From NCBI GenBank assembly GCA_964620425.1, contig CAZUGV010000007.1, positions 62,001 to 126,000 on the forward strand: a stretch of DNA of 64,000 nt. The letters are read 5' to 3'. Origin of the DNA: DASXUG01 sp964620425. Lineage in GTDB: Bacteria; Pseudomonadota; Gammaproteobacteria; Burkholderiales; Methylophilaceae. The translations under genes were made by a program, and so were the position numbers. The notes under the pieces are model-generated. The model was not told the origin of the DNA, searched no databases, and saw only the letters and a program-made list of their open reading frames with translations. Shown piece after piece: positions 18,564-27,574 of this stretch. Every line of letters begins with the position of its first letter. The first letter of the stretch is position 1.

Positions 18564-19577
18564 ATGAATATAATTAACTTAAGTGATTTAACTAAAGATT
18601 GGAACTGGCTACGTGATGAATTTGTAGGGCAAGACAGGGGGCAAGGGCAGGCTTGGTTTCATTACTCTAGTGTGGGTATGGAACTGCCTAAAATCATACC
18701 CAAGAAAGATTCAGCTGCTAGAGTTTTGGCTGCTTGGCAGGCTGTGAGTCATGCTAAAAAGGGATCATCCGTGTTGGTATCGCATGGTCCAAGACCTGCA
18801 ATGTACAGTGGCACAATGGCAAAACTATTTTGTCCAGATTTACCACACTTGATGTATTCATTTAACTTTACTAATTTACCTGGCAATACTCAGCGCAAGA
18901 TGATGGCAAGCGCGTTCAAGCAAGTGACAAAGTTTGTATGCTATTCCACTTTAGAGCGCACCTTGTATGCTGAGTACTTTGATATTCCGATCGAGAAAAT
19001 CGACATGATGCATTGGTCAGTGCATCCACCTAAAGTCGATTTCACTGAAGCCCAAGTTGAGTCTGGTGATTATATTTGCGCACTTGGTAGCCAAGGTCGG
19101 GACTACGAAACCTTGTTTGCCGCGATGAAGTTAATGCCGAATATTCGCTTAGTGATTGTTGCAACACCAGATAGTATTCATGGCTTGGATGTGCCAGACA
19201 ATGTGACTGTGCATACCAATATTCCTTATACAAAAGCTACTAACATTTTGATGCACAGTCGCTTTATGGTTGTGCCGTTGCGCGATAGTGAAGTGCCGTG
19301 CGGGCATGTGACGATTGTGGCGGCCATGTTTCTCAAGAAGGCGATTGTCTCGGCAAACTCTAAGGGTGTGCATGACTACATTAAAAATGAGGAAACGGGT
19401 GTTTTTTACTCGCCTAGAGATACTCAGGAATTAGTCAGAAAAATTACCGAGTTATGGGAAGATCAAGTCAAGACCAATCAGCTCAGCGAAAATGCACTAT
19501 CATTTGCCGAGGCACATTGTACCGAGAAAAAGGTGGTGGCTTACTTTGAAGATTTTTTAAAACGCTACGCAAAATAA
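18564..19577 (+). CDS. Glycosyltransferase, GT-B fold, group 1-like
   Basis: 337 residues, soluble. The C-terminal half has a GT-B nucleotide-sugar binding pattern: GDYICALGSQGRDYETLFAA opens the second Rossmann-like domain, and VPCGHVTIVAAMFLKKAIVS with the following GVHDYI segment is the usual donor-binding region. The N-terminal acceptor half is not family specific. It stands alone, with no capsule or LPS genes beside it, so the acceptor is unknown. Confidence 0.8.
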   Translation: MNIINLSDLTKDWNWLRDEFVGQDRGQGQAWFHYSSVGMELPKIIPKKDSAARVLAAWQAVSHAKKGSSVLVSHGPRPAMYSGTMAKLFCPDLPHLMYSFNFTNLPGNTQRKMMASAFKQVTKFVCYSTLERTLYAEYFDIPIEKIDMMHWSVHPPKVDFTEAQVESGDYICALGSQGRDYETLFAAMKLMPNIRLVIVATPDSIHGLDVPDNVTVHTNIPYTKATNILMHSRFMVVPLRDSEVPCGHVTIVAAMFLKKAIVSANSKGVHDYIKNEETGVFYSPRDTQELVRKITELWEDQVKTNQLSENALSFAEAHCTEKKVVAYFEDFLKRYAK

Positions 19578-19595
19578 GTAAAAGTCTTGTGCTTT

Positions 19596-20024
19596 TTACA
19601 TACCGCCAACCATTTTATGTACTTGGCACACCAAGCTCTCCAGTTGCGCATCCACTGAGCCGGCCATCACAGGCGTGAAAAGATTTTTACTGGTATCCGT
19701 AGTCACTTTTTTGCCGTGTTTATCAAACATATCGATTGTAGGTGTTTTGATTTGATGCGTGTTGCAATTAAATTGAGGCATCGCACGCTGCTCTATATAA
19801 ATTACTTTTTTTGCGTTGACATCAATTGTTTGGGGCTTAGTAAATCTTGTTTTAGTGATGATAGAAGGATAACCTTTTGCTTCATCATATGAATCCATGT
19901 CCACGGCGATATTAGCATCTTGATTTTTAATGACATTTGACCAATCAACCGCGTGTGCAGAGCTGATGAAGCCCCAAAAAAATGTGGTAAAGAACAGCAG
20001 CAATGTAGTTCTTTTGTACTGCAT
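19596..20024 (-). CDS. Exported protein similar to surface-adhesin protein E
   Basis: 142 residues from the ATG at 20024, chosen over an upstream GTG at 20048 because the signal peptide (MQYKRTTLLLFFTTFFWGFI, cleaved near AHA/VD) starts there. The mature part has an aromatic start (VDWSNVIKNQD), a segment of alternating strands (AKKVIYIEQRAMPQFNCNTH) and a C-terminal SLVCQVHKM; the two cysteines could form a disulfide. The layout resembles the surface-adhesin E domain found in many betaproteobacterial envelope proteins, but the match is by eye. The gene lies 55 bp after the following lipoprotein gene on the same strand. Confidence 0.7.
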   Translation of the reverse strand: MQYKRTTLLLFFTTFFWGFISSAHAVDWSNVIKNQDANIAVDMDSYDEAKGYPSIITKTRFTKPQTIDVNAKKVIYIEQRAMPQFNCNTHQIKTPTIDMFDKHGKKVTTDTSKNLFTPVMAGSVDAQLESLVCQVHKMVGGM

Positions 20025-20079
20025 ATGATTATTCTGAATTTTTATCACGGTTTGTTCAACTATTGAGTGGTTTTGGTGA

Positions 20080-20649
20080 CTACTTTTGCGCTTTTAAGCC
20101 GCGCCAACCCTTATCCTTCATACATACGCCCAAGCCGCGGGTCGCTTCATTGGTTGTTGGGTTGGGTCGATGCGCTTCACCTAATGTTGTCACGCAATCG
20201 TTGATTGCAACTTGTAAACTCTCTGCACTACCGCCAATTTTCCACCATGAACTGATAATAAATTTATCCAAAGGGTCAGCCGCAGGTGCTGGCGTTGCAA
20301 TTTTTGCCGTATTAGATGTTGAGCCATCTGTCGTTTGAGTGGAGAATTCCACCTTACCACCATCAGAAAGTGTTGTATTTTTGGTATATGTGTTGGTGTC
20401 AGGTGAAATAACCCGATTATCTGGGTTGACCGAAGCAGTTGCAAACGGGTCTAGGTCATCTAGTTTTTGCACTGTCCAACCTTTATCTTGCATGCATTGT
20501 TCTATCTTTTTGTGATCACCACTGATTGCTTCACACGTTCTTTTATCTGATGCTAAATCATTCGCGCCAGCCCCGCGTTTATAGGCAAACTCCCCGCAAC
20601 TGCTGATTAATAAAGGCATGGCGAGTAATAGTAATGCAGATCTTTTCAT
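20080..20649 (-). CDS. Lipoprotein with an internal C-MxDKGW repeat, unknown function
   Basis: 189 residues. The lipoprotein signal ends ISSC with Cys18. Two related segments flank a Ser/Thr-rich linker: CEAISGDHKKIEQCMQDKGW (about residues 39-58) and, near the C-terminus, CVTTLGEAHRP...GVCMKDKGWRGL. Each has two Cys about 15-26 apart followed by Met-x-Asp-Lys-Gly-Trp, suggesting a duplicated small disulfide-bonded unit. I do not recognise the family. It is transcribed with the adhesin-E-like gene. Confidence 0.75.
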   Translation of the reverse strand: MKRSALLLLAMPLLISSCGEFAYKRGAGANDLASDKRTCEAISGDHKKIEQCMQDKGWTVQKLDDLDPFATASVNPDNRVISPDTNTYTKNTTLSDGGKVEFSTQTTDGSTSNTAKIATPAPAADPLDKFIISSWWKIGGSAESLQVAINDCVTTLGEAHRPNPTTNEATRGLGVCMKDKGWRGLKAQK

Positions 20650-20668
20650 ATCAATCTTTCAGTGAAAA

Positions 20669-20684
20669 TGGTTTGTATGTTGCT
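20669..20684 (+). promoter_or_regulatory. Candidate sigma-54 promoter upstream of the porin
   Basis: TGGTTTGTATGTTGCT keeps the invariant GG and GC at the correct spacing of the -24/-12 consensus TGGCAC-N5-TTGCW but differs at three positions of the -24 box. It lies 204 bp before the porin start. Nitrogen control by sigma-54 would suit the downstream genes; the match alone is weak. Confidence 0.35.
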
Positions 20685-20887
20685 TTTATTTTAGGCTGAT
20701 GAATCATAAATCAGGACAAAACTTAACATAAATTTAAGTCAACGCCATAACATTTATCTACGCAATTTGACGTATTTAATCTCATCCACTCAATCGCTAA
20801 TCTAGCAACACGTTGGAGCTGTCACATGATTTTGATGGCATACACATAGTGATTTTAGTGTTTTTTAAACCAAGAAGGGGTGTTGAG

Positions 20888-22069
20888 ATGAAATTTGAAT
20901 TGAAAAAAAGTGTAGTGCTTTGTGCATTAGCTGCAGCAACAACGGTACCAGCATTAACTGCAAACGCAGGCGCTACGATTACTTTTGGTGAGGATAATTA
21001 TTTGTCCGCTGGTTTTGGATTCCGTGCTGGATATTCTAGTGTGGATGATGCAGCACCCGATGGTGGTCGCACAAACGATTTATCTTTAGATAACTCACGT
21101 ATTTACCTGAGTGGATCTTTAAACAAATACATCAAAGGGATGTTAAACACCCAAAATGATGACACATCTGGCATGAAAACAATGGATGCTAATGTGCAGT
21201 TGGCAGTGATTCCAGAGATGACGATTTGGCTAGGTAGATTCCTTTCACCTAGTGACAGAGCAAATATGGCAGGTCCTTATTTCACATTAGGTGGTGGTTA
21301 CTGGTCAACTGTGGCTTCAAGATACGGCGCAAATGAAGGCTATATTGGTCGTGATGATGGTGTTGCGGTAGAAGGTTCATTAGCCGATAAAAAATTCCAA
21401 TATGCATTTGGTGTTTTTGAAGGTAAAACACTGGGCTTCAACACGGGAACCTTATCAGTTGCAACCCCACAAACTACACCATTAAATACCACAAAACCTG
21501 GTGACGACCTTATGTACGCGGGTAGATTGCAATATGATTTTTGGGATGCTTTGCCTGGATATTATGCTTATTCTGGCAACTATTTAGGTAGTAAAGATAT
21601 TCTTTCTATTGGTATTGCTGGTCGTTTCAAATCTGATGCAGTTTTAAGCCCAACAGCCAAAGGTGACTACACATCTTGGAGTATTGATTTCTTGATGGAG
21701 AAGAAAGATGTTGGTCCTGGTGCAGTATCTGTTGAGGCTGCTTACTATGATTATGATACTGATGGCGTGATTAAAGCCGAGCAGGGTCAAGCTTACTCAG
21801 CAGGCTTGGGATATATTTTCAAAGAGCCTGTAGGTTGGGGACAATTCCAACCATTTGTGCGCTATCAAAAGTTTGATGCTGATGCTAAATCTACAGCTAA
21901 AACTCAAAAAGTTATTGAACAGTATGACATAGGTACTGCTTACATTATTGATGGATATAACGCACAAATTTCAGCGTTCTATTCTAATGCTGAAACTGTA
22001 ACCAATGCTACAACAGGTGCAACAAAAGATGTCGACTCAATCAACATCCAAACGCAATTCCAATTCTAA
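20888..22069 (+). CDS. fmdC: Outer-membrane porin, FmdC-like (amide/urea-linked)
   Basis: 393 residues. The ATG at 20888 is used instead of the far upstream 20813: it has a GAAGGGG site before it and begins a clean signal peptide (MKFELKKSVVLCALAAATTV, cleaved near ANA/GA). The mature part has alternating strands typical of a 16-18 strand barrel and ends with an aromatic residue (QTQFQF), the usual outer-membrane insertion signal. It sits directly before formamidase, as the amide- and urea-inducible porin FmdC does in Methylophilus methylotrophus. The FmdC name rests on this context and general porin character. Confidence 0.78.
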   Translation: MKFELKKSVVLCALAAATTVPALTANAGATITFGEDNYLSAGFGFRAGYSSVDDAAPDGGRTNDLSLDNSRIYLSGSLNKYIKGMLNTQNDDTSGMKTMDANVQLAVIPEMTIWLGRFLSPSDRANMAGPYFTLGGGYWSTVASRYGANEGYIGRDDGVAVEGSLADKKFQYAFGVFEGKTLGFNTGTLSVATPQTTPLNTTKPGDDLMYAGRLQYDFWDALPGYYAYSGNYLGSKDILSIGIAGRFKSDAVLSPTAKGDYTSWSIDFLMEKKDVGPGAVSVEAAYYDYDTDGVIKAEQGQAYSAGLGYIFKEPVGWGQFQPFVRYQKFDADAKSTAKTQKVIEQYDIGTAYIIDGYNAQISAFYSNAETVTNATTGATKDVDSINIQTQFQF

Positions 22070-22081
22070 ATAACTGCCGAT

Positions 22082-22110
22082 GGATAAGTGGTTCACAAAA
22101 CCACTTATCC
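22082..22110 (+). terminator. Perfect 12-bp hairpin between porin and formamidase genes
   Basis: GGATAAGTGGTT (22082-22093) pairs fully with AACCACTTATCC (22099-22110) around CACAA. No T run follows, so it may act as a partial terminator or a 3' end stabiliser that lets the porin mRNA outnumber the distal genes. Confidence 0.6.
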
Positions 22111-22164
22111 AGAAGTAGCTCAAAAAATTTCTCAGATTGAATTGAATACTTAGGAGGCCATGTA

Positions 22165-23388
22165 ATGAAAACAATCGTAAAGTTGGATTTAGATAAAAAG
22201 CCTTGGGAGCAAGACGGTCAGATTCATAACCGTTGGCATCCAGATTTGCCGATGATTGCCATGGTGAAGCCCGGCGATGAGTTCCGCGTGGAGTGTATGG
22301 ATTGGACAGGCGGCCAAATTGGCAACAACGATAGCGCGAATGATGTGCGTGATGTTGACCTGACCCAAGTGCACTATTTGAGTGGTCCGATTGGCGTTGA
22401 AGGCGCTGAGCCGGGCGATTTGATGGTGGTTGAGATTCTTGACGTGGGAACCTTTGAAGATAGCCAATGGGGTTTTAACGGGATTTTTGCTAAAGAAAAT
22501 GGCGGCGGTTTCTTGGTCGATCATTACCCAGAAGCGCGTAAATCAATTTGGGATTTTCACGGTATTTACACCACATCACGCCACGTGCCTAACGTGAAAT
22601 TCGCGGGCATTATGCACCCAGGTTTGATTGGTTGCTTGCCATCACGCGAGTTGTTAGAAACTTGGAACAAACGCGAAGCAGATTTGATTGCGACTGATCC
22701 AGATCGCGTGCCAGCCCTTGCTTTGCCTCCAGAGCCAAAATCAGCGGTGATGGGTAAATTAAGCGGTGATGCAGCAGCAAAAGCTGCGCTGGAAGGCGCG
22801 CGCACTGTGCCACCTCGTGACCACGGCGGTAACTGCGACATTAAGAACTTAACCAAAGGTTCTAAAGTGTATTTCCCTGTGTATGTGAAAGATGGTGGTC
22901 TCTCTATGGGCGACCTGCACTTCTCACAAGGCGATGGCGAAATTACTTTCTGTGGTGCGATTGAGATGGCGGGTTACTTGGATTTGAAAGTAAGCCTGAT
23001 CAAAGAGGGTGTGAAGAAATACGGTATTAAAAACCCAATCTTCCAACCCAGCCCATTGACACCCACTTATCGTGATTACGTGATTTTTGAAGGTATCTCT
23101 GTCGATGAAGCAGGTAAACAGCACTATCTCGATGTGCATGTGGCTTACCGCCAAGCTTGTTTAAATGCGATTGAGTATCTTAAGAAATTTGGTTACAGCG
23201 GCGCACAAGCCTTGTCGATTCTGGGTACTGCACCAGTGGAAGGGCATATCAGCGGTATTGTGGATATTCCTAACGCATGTGCGACTTTATGGTTGCCGAC
23301 TGAGATTTTTGATTTTGATATTAAACCAAATGCTGATGGCCCCAAAATTATGGTGACCCCAGGCATTGATACTTCGGTAGCCACTTAA
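22165..23388 (+). CDS. fmdA: Formamidase
   Basis: 407 residues of the acetamidase/formamidase family, which hydrolyses formamide to formate and ammonia. The length and text (NRWHPDLPMIAMVKPGDEFR near the start, RDHGGNCDIKNL at about residue 215, and the acidic DLHFSQGDGEI) are those of FmdA. For a methylotroph, formate can be oxidised for energy and ammonia assimilated. A strong ribosome site, TTAGGAGG, lies 7 bp before the ATG. The 43-bp gap to fmdB suggests co-transcription. Confidence 0.96.
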   Translation: MKTIVKLDLDKKPWEQDGQIHNRWHPDLPMIAMVKPGDEFRVECMDWTGGQIGNNDSANDVRDVDLTQVHYLSGPIGVEGAEPGDLMVVEILDVGTFEDSQWGFNGIFAKENGGGFLVDHYPEARKSIWDFHGIYTTSRHVPNVKFAGIMHPGLIGCLPSRELLETWNKREADLIATDPDRVPALALPPEPKSAVMGKLSGDAAAKAALEGARTVPPRDHGGNCDIKNLTKGSKVYFPVYVKDGGLSMGDLHFSQGDGEITFCGAIEMAGYLDLKVSLIKEGVKKYGIKNPIFQPSPLTPTYRDYVIFEGISVDEAGKQHYLDVHVAYRQACLNAIEYLKKFGYSGAQALSILGTAPVEGHISGIVDIPNACATLWLPTEIFDFDIKPNADGPKIMVTPGIDTSVAT

Positions 23389-23431
23389 TCAAACATTTCA
23401 ACGCGATTGAACCAGTGAAAGCGAGTTAGCG

Positions 23432-23809
23432 ATGCCACTTTATGAATATGAATGTACAGGTTGCGGAGTGTTTTCAGCACTCCGCAAAATGAGCGAATCA
23501 AGCTTGGCAGTGATGTGTGAAGAGTGCGGCGAAATGAGTGAGCGGATTATCTCCGCACCGCATTTGGCGATTCTTGATAAATCACAGCGTGTAGCGCATG
23601 AGCGGAATGAAAAGGCTGCAAATGAACCACGTGTGTCTAGACGTTCAAGCTGTGGTTGTACAGGTTCTCATACTTGTAAAACCACAGAAAATAAAGCGGC
23701 AAGTGCTAAATCAAATAAAGGGGCTGCGGGTAATCAATCTGATACCAATGCACCAGCGTTTCAAATGCAAACCAAAAAGACCGCAAGGCCTTGGATGGTG
23801 GGGCATTAA
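23432..23809 (+). CDS. fmdB: FmdB family zinc-ribbon protein
   Basis: 125 residues. The N-terminal zinc ribbon is clear: MPLYEYECTGCG, then CEECGEMSERI, two CxxC pairs within residues 8-37. A low-complexity tail with Cys-rich SCGCTGSHTC follows. FmdB was described as a regulator of formamidase in M. methylotrophus, and this gene follows fmdA in the same order. Its molecular role is not settled in the family. Confidence 0.92.
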   Translation: MPLYEYECTGCGVFSALRKMSESSLAVMCEECGEMSERIISAPHLAILDKSQRVAHERNEKAANEPRVSRRSSCGCTGSHTCKTTENKAASAKSNKGAAGNQSDTNAPAFQMQTKKTARPWMVGH

Positions 23810-23918
23810 GCATAGTTGTTTGGTAGGAAGTCATGGTTATTTAGTAGGAAATTTAGGTAAATCAGTAATTTTTTTAATGTAGTTCTGTGTGAGTTGTTTT
23901 TTTAATTAGGAGACTTTT

Positions 23919-25163
23919 ATGAGTAAGATGAATAGACGTAACTTTATCAAGTCTAGCAGCCTATTAGCCGCTTCAATGTTAGCTGCTGGTATGCTTTCTA
24001 GCTCAGCTTTTGCTGCGGATTTTCCGACAGCTAAAGTGAACACAACAGGTCTCGCAGTGACGGATACCACTGTTAAAGTGGGTATTTTGCACTCAGCCAC
24101 AGGCACCATGGCGATTAGTGAAACAGGTTCTATCCAAGCTGAAAAATTAGCGATTGAGCAAATCAACGCGATGGGCGGTATCTTGGGTCGTAAAATTGAA
24201 GTGATTCAAGAAGACGGCGCTTCAGACTGGCCTACATTTGCTGAAAAAGCGAAAAAATTGCTAGAAAGCGACAAAGTGGCTTCAGTGATGGGTTGCTGGA
24301 CATCTGCATCACGTAAGGCTGCATTGCCAGTGTTTGAAAAAGACAACGGCTTATTGTTTTACCCAACTTTCTACGAAGGCTTAGAGCAATCTAAAAACGT
24401 GTTCTACACAGGCCAAGAAGCTACACAACAAATTCTTGCAGGTTTAGATTGGATTGCAAAAGAGAAGAAAGCTAAAACTTTCTACTTGATTGGTTCTGAC
24501 TACATCTGGCCACGTACTTCAATGAAAATTGCACGTAAACATATTGAACAACACTTAGGTGGTTCAGTAGTCGGTGAAGAGTACATTGCTTTGGGTGATA
24601 CACAATTCGGTTCTGTAATTAACAAAATCAAATTGAAAAAACCTGATGTGATTTACGCAGCGGTAGTGGGTGGTAGTAACGTTGCATGGTTCAAACAATT
24701 GAACGCTGCTGGCTTAAACTCTAGCAAACAAACCATGTTGACTATCTCAGTAACTGAAGATGAAGTACTAGGCATTGGCGGTGAAAACTTAACTGGTTTC
24801 TACACAGCGATGAAATATTTCCAATCTTTAGATACACCAACTAACAAAGCTTTCGTTGCTGCATTTAAGAAAAAATGGGGTGACAAATCTGTGATTGGTG
24901 ACGTAACACAAGCTGCTTACTTAGGCCCATGGTTGTACAAAGCTGCGGTTGAGCGTGCTGGTAGCTTTGACGTAGATAAAGTACAAGCTGCATTGCCAGG
25001 CTACGTGTTTAAAGAAGCACCAGAAGGCCCTGTAACTGTTGAAGCTAACCATCACTTAACGACTAAATTACGTATTGGTCAATGGCAAAAAGATGGTCAA
25101 GCTAAGATTGTTTACACTTCTGACTACATCAAACCTGATCCATTTCCAAAAGGTTATCAATAA
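23919..25163 (+). CDS. urtA: Urea ABC transporter, substrate-binding protein
   Basis: 414 residues of the Leu/Ile/Val-type binding protein family, UrtA subgroup. The N-terminus MSKMNRRNFIK with Arg6-Arg7 followed by a hydrophobic stretch ending AFA/AD is a Tat-type signal, so the protein is probably exported folded. The body starts TVKVGILHSATGTMAISETG and contains the urea-binding-protein text PTFYEGLEQSKNVFYTG. Codon use is narrower than in the neighbours, as expected for an abundant binding protein. Confidence 0.96.
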   Translation: MSKMNRRNFIKSSSLLAASMLAAGMLSSSAFAADFPTAKVNTTGLAVTDTTVKVGILHSATGTMAISETGSIQAEKLAIEQINAMGGILGRKIEVIQEDGASDWPTFAEKAKKLLESDKVASVMGCWTSASRKAALPVFEKDNGLLFYPTFYEGLEQSKNVFYTGQEATQQILAGLDWIAKEKKAKTFYLIGSDYIWPRTSMKIARKHIEQHLGGSVVGEEYIALGDTQFGSVINKIKLKKPDVIYAAVVGGSNVAWFKQLNAAGLNSSKQTMLTISVTEDEVLGIGGENLTGFYTAMKYFQSLDTPTNKAFVAAFKKKWGDKSVIGDVTQAAYLGPWLYKAAVERAGSFDVDKVQAALPGYVFKEAPEGPVTVEANHHLTTKLRIGQWQKDGQAKIVYTSDYIKPDPFPKGYQ

Positions 25164-25173
25164 GATTAATGGG

Positions 25174-25197
25174 CTAGCCAGCTTAAAAGTTGGCTAG
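25174..25197 (+). terminator. First hairpin after urtA
   Basis: CTAGCCAGCT and AGTTGGCTAG pair (one G-T wobble) around TAAA; a loose TTTGTT follows. It begins 11 bp past the urtA stop, so it probably limits read-through or protects the urtA message. Confidence 0.65.
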
Positions 25198-25222
25198 TTT
25201 GTTGCTTAATTGAATGTAAGGC

Positions 25223-25247
25223 GCGGTGGTTAGCAAATAACCACCGC
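25223..25247 (+). terminator. Second hairpin in the urtA-urtB gap
   Basis: GCGGTGGTTA pairs perfectly with TAACCACCGC around GCAAA. It lies 25 bp after the first hairpin. No T tract follows, so processing or stabilisation is as likely as termination. Confidence 0.6.
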
Positions 25248-25385
25248 AGTCTGCAAGTCAGCTGTCTGAAGAGTAATGTAGGTTTTAAAGTGGTGTTGAT
25301 ATAAGTATTAAGTTTTGTTCTCGTTTTTTCTTGTAGTTTATCTGTTTATTTTTTTCATAGAATTTTCAAGTGTTGGAGACCTATT

Positions 25386-26303
25386 ATGTTCGGTTACTCA
25401 ATGGCAGACATTGGCAATATCATGGTCATGCAAGGCTTTTCGGGCTTGAGTATGTTTAGCGTGTTGCTACTCATGGCCTTAGGTTTGGCGATTATCTTCG
25501 GGCAAATGGGCGTAATCAATATGGCGCATGGTGAGTTTATGACCATCGGCGCATATACCACAGTAATGCTCTCAAAATTAGCAGTCTCATACAACCTTGT
25601 GGCGTACTACTTTGTTTTCGCCATTATCTTGGCCTTTATTATCGCCTTTGCGGTGGGCTACTTTATCGAATTTATCATGATACGGCATCTGTATAAGCGA
25701 CCCTTGGATACGCTACTGGCGACTTGGGGGCTTAGCCTGATTATGCAACAAATTTTCCGTTCCAGCTTTGGGGCAAAAGAGGTGAGTGCTGAGTTGCCAG
25801 AGTGGTTGCTTGGTTCATTCAAACCAACGCCTGATATTGATATTCCGATTAACGGGGTGTTTGTGATGGGCTTGGCCGCTTTGGTGACCTTTGGTGTGTA
25901 TATGTTTATGTTCAAATCACGTTGGGGCTTACGTGTTCGCGCTACTGTACAAAACCGTGTAATGGCGGGTGCAGTAGGTATTAATACCAAAATGGTAGAT
26001 CGTGTGAGTTACGCGTTAGGTTGCGGCATTGCAGGTGTGGCAGGTGCAGCGTTTACCACGATTGCTTCTACAGGCCCAACCAGCGGTTCACTCTACATTG
26101 TGGATAGCTTTATGGTGGTGGTATTCGGTGGTGCGGCAAGCTTGATGGGTACGATTGCATCTGCATTCGGTATCGCCCAAGCACAATCTGTACTTCAGTT
26201 CTTTATGACCAGTTCGATGGGTAAAGTCTCAACATTGCTCGTGATTGTAGTGATCTTGATGATTAAACCAGAAGGTCTGTTTGCTTCCAAACTACGTAAG
26301 TAA
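25386..26303 (+). CDS. urtB: Urea ABC transporter, permease UrtB
   Basis: 305 residues, a LivH-type inner-membrane permease with about eight helices. QMGVINMAHGEFMTIGAYT near residue 40 is the family hallmark, and the segment with LDTLLATWGLSLIMQQIFR matches UrtB proteins. With UrtC it forms the channel for urea uptake. GGAGA lies before the ATG. The 222-bp gap from urtA holds two hairpins. Confidence 0.96.
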   Translation: MFGYSMADIGNIMVMQGFSGLSMFSVLLLMALGLAIIFGQMGVINMAHGEFMTIGAYTTVMLSKLAVSYNLVAYYFVFAIILAFIIAFAVGYFIEFIMIRHLYKRPLDTLLATWGLSLIMQQIFRSSFGAKEVSAELPEWLLGSFKPTPDIDIPINGVFVMGLAALVTFGVYMFMFKSRWGLRVRATVQNRVMAGAVGINTKMVDRVSYALGCGIAGVAGAAFTTIASTGPTSGSLYIVDSFMVVVFGGAASLMGTIASAFGIAQAQSVLQFFMTSSMGKVSTLLVIVVILMIKPEGLFASKLRK

Positions 26304-26362
26304 TGAGTCTAGCAAGCAAAGAGTGCAAGTAATCAGCATCAATAATTGAATAGGAGTACGCA

Positions 26363-27574
26363 ATGAAATTATTATCAAGCAAAATAATTGGCGGCAAAGA
26401 AGGGGCGGTGGGGTTAGCCATGCTCGCAGCAATCATCTTTGTAGTAATGCCGCTAGGGCTGGACATTTTTCGACTAAACTTAGTAGGTAAATACTTGACC
26501 TACGCCTTTGTGGCAATTAGCTTAGTATTGTTGTGGGGCAATGGCGGTATCTTGAGCTTGGGGCAGGGGATTTTCTTCGGCCTAGGTGGCTATGCGATGG
26601 CGATGTTTATGAAGTTAGAAGCTTCTGACCCAATTACTACCAAAATTCAAACGACACCTGGTATCCCAGACTTTATGGATTGGAACCAAATCACAGAGTT
26701 GCCAATGTTTTGGTTGCCTTTCAAGAGTTTGCCACTGACTATTATTGCGATTCTAACTATCCCAGCTTTATTTGCTTACATCATCGGTTTTGCCATGTTT
26801 AAACGCCGAGTAGGCGGGGTGTATTTTGCGATTATCACCCAAGCGATCGCCTTGATTCTCACGATTTTAATCGTTGGTCAGCAAGGTTATACAGGCGGTG
26901 TGAACGGCATTACCGACCTGAAAACAGTTCTTGGATGGGATACCCGTACCAGCAGCGCAAAATACATTCTTTATTACATGAATGGCATTCTGTTGTTTGG
27001 GGTTATTTTCTTATCTCGTTATGTGTTGTCAAGCAAGTTCGGCATGTTGTTGTTAGCGATGCGAGATAAAGAAGAACGTGTGCGTTTTTCAGGCTATGAC
27101 GTATCTAACTTCAAAATATTTATCTTCTGTTTGGCTGCAATGATTTCAGCGATTGGCGGTGCAATGTTTACGCTGCAAGTTGGCTTTATGTCTGCCTCGT
27201 TTATCGGCATTGTGCCATCGATTGAAATGGTGATTTTCTGTGCGGTGGGTGGGCGTGCATCGTTGATTGGTGCGGTGTACGGCACCTTGTTTGTTAACTT
27301 TGGTAAAACATTCTTCTCCGAAACTTACCCGGAACTTTGGTTGTTCCTAATGGGTGGCTTGTTTATCACCGTGGTGATGTTCTTCCCAGATGGTTTGGCG
27401 GGTATTTACTCAAAATTTGCAAAAAAATCTAAATTTCTACGTAAGTTTTACGGATCAGATCAACCGACTGACCCAACAACTACTAGCAAAGTAGTTGGTG
27501 CTGATGTAAAGGATATGGCACCAGCCAACGACTCAGCAGCTGAAGTGGTTAATATTAAAGGAGCAAAAGCATGA
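26363..27574 (+). CDS. urtC: Urea ABC transporter, permease UrtC
   Basis: 403 residues, a LivM-type permease, the partner of UrtB. GNGGILSLGQGIFFGLGGYAM near residue 55 and the cytoplasmic loop contacting the ATPases (LLLAMRDKEERVRFSGYDV) are plain. The last 45 residues (after LRKFYGSDQP) form a hydrophilic tail. AGGAG precedes the ATG, and the stop overlaps the urtD start by 4 bp. Confidence 0.96.
   Translation: MKLLSSKIIGGKEGAVGLAMLAAIIFVVMPLGLDIFRLNLVGKYLTYAFVAISLVLLWGNGGILSLGQGIFFGLGGYAMAMFMKLEASDPITTKIQTTPGIPDFMDWNQITELPMFWLPFKSLPLTIIAILTIPALFAYIIGFAMFKRRVGGVYFAIITQAIALILTILIVGQQGYTGGVNGITDLKTVLGWDTRTSSAKYILYYMNGILLFGVIFLSRYVLSSKFGMLLLAMRDKEERVRFSGYDVSNFKIFIFCLAAMISAIGGAMFTLQVGFMSASFIGIVPSIEMVIFCAVGGRASLIGAVYGTLFVNFGKTFFSETYPELWLFLMGGLFITVVMFFPDGLAGIYSKFAKKSKFLRKFYGSDQPTDPTTTSKVVGADVKDMAPANDSAAEVVNIKGAKA

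Noticed and set aside
20813..20887. Porin start at 20813
   Set aside because: Adds 25 residues before a complete signal peptide that begins at 20888 after a ribosome site.
22082..25247. Series of hairpins as a possible CRISPR or repeat array
   Set aside because: The stems have unrelated sequences and irregular spacing, and lie singly between genes.
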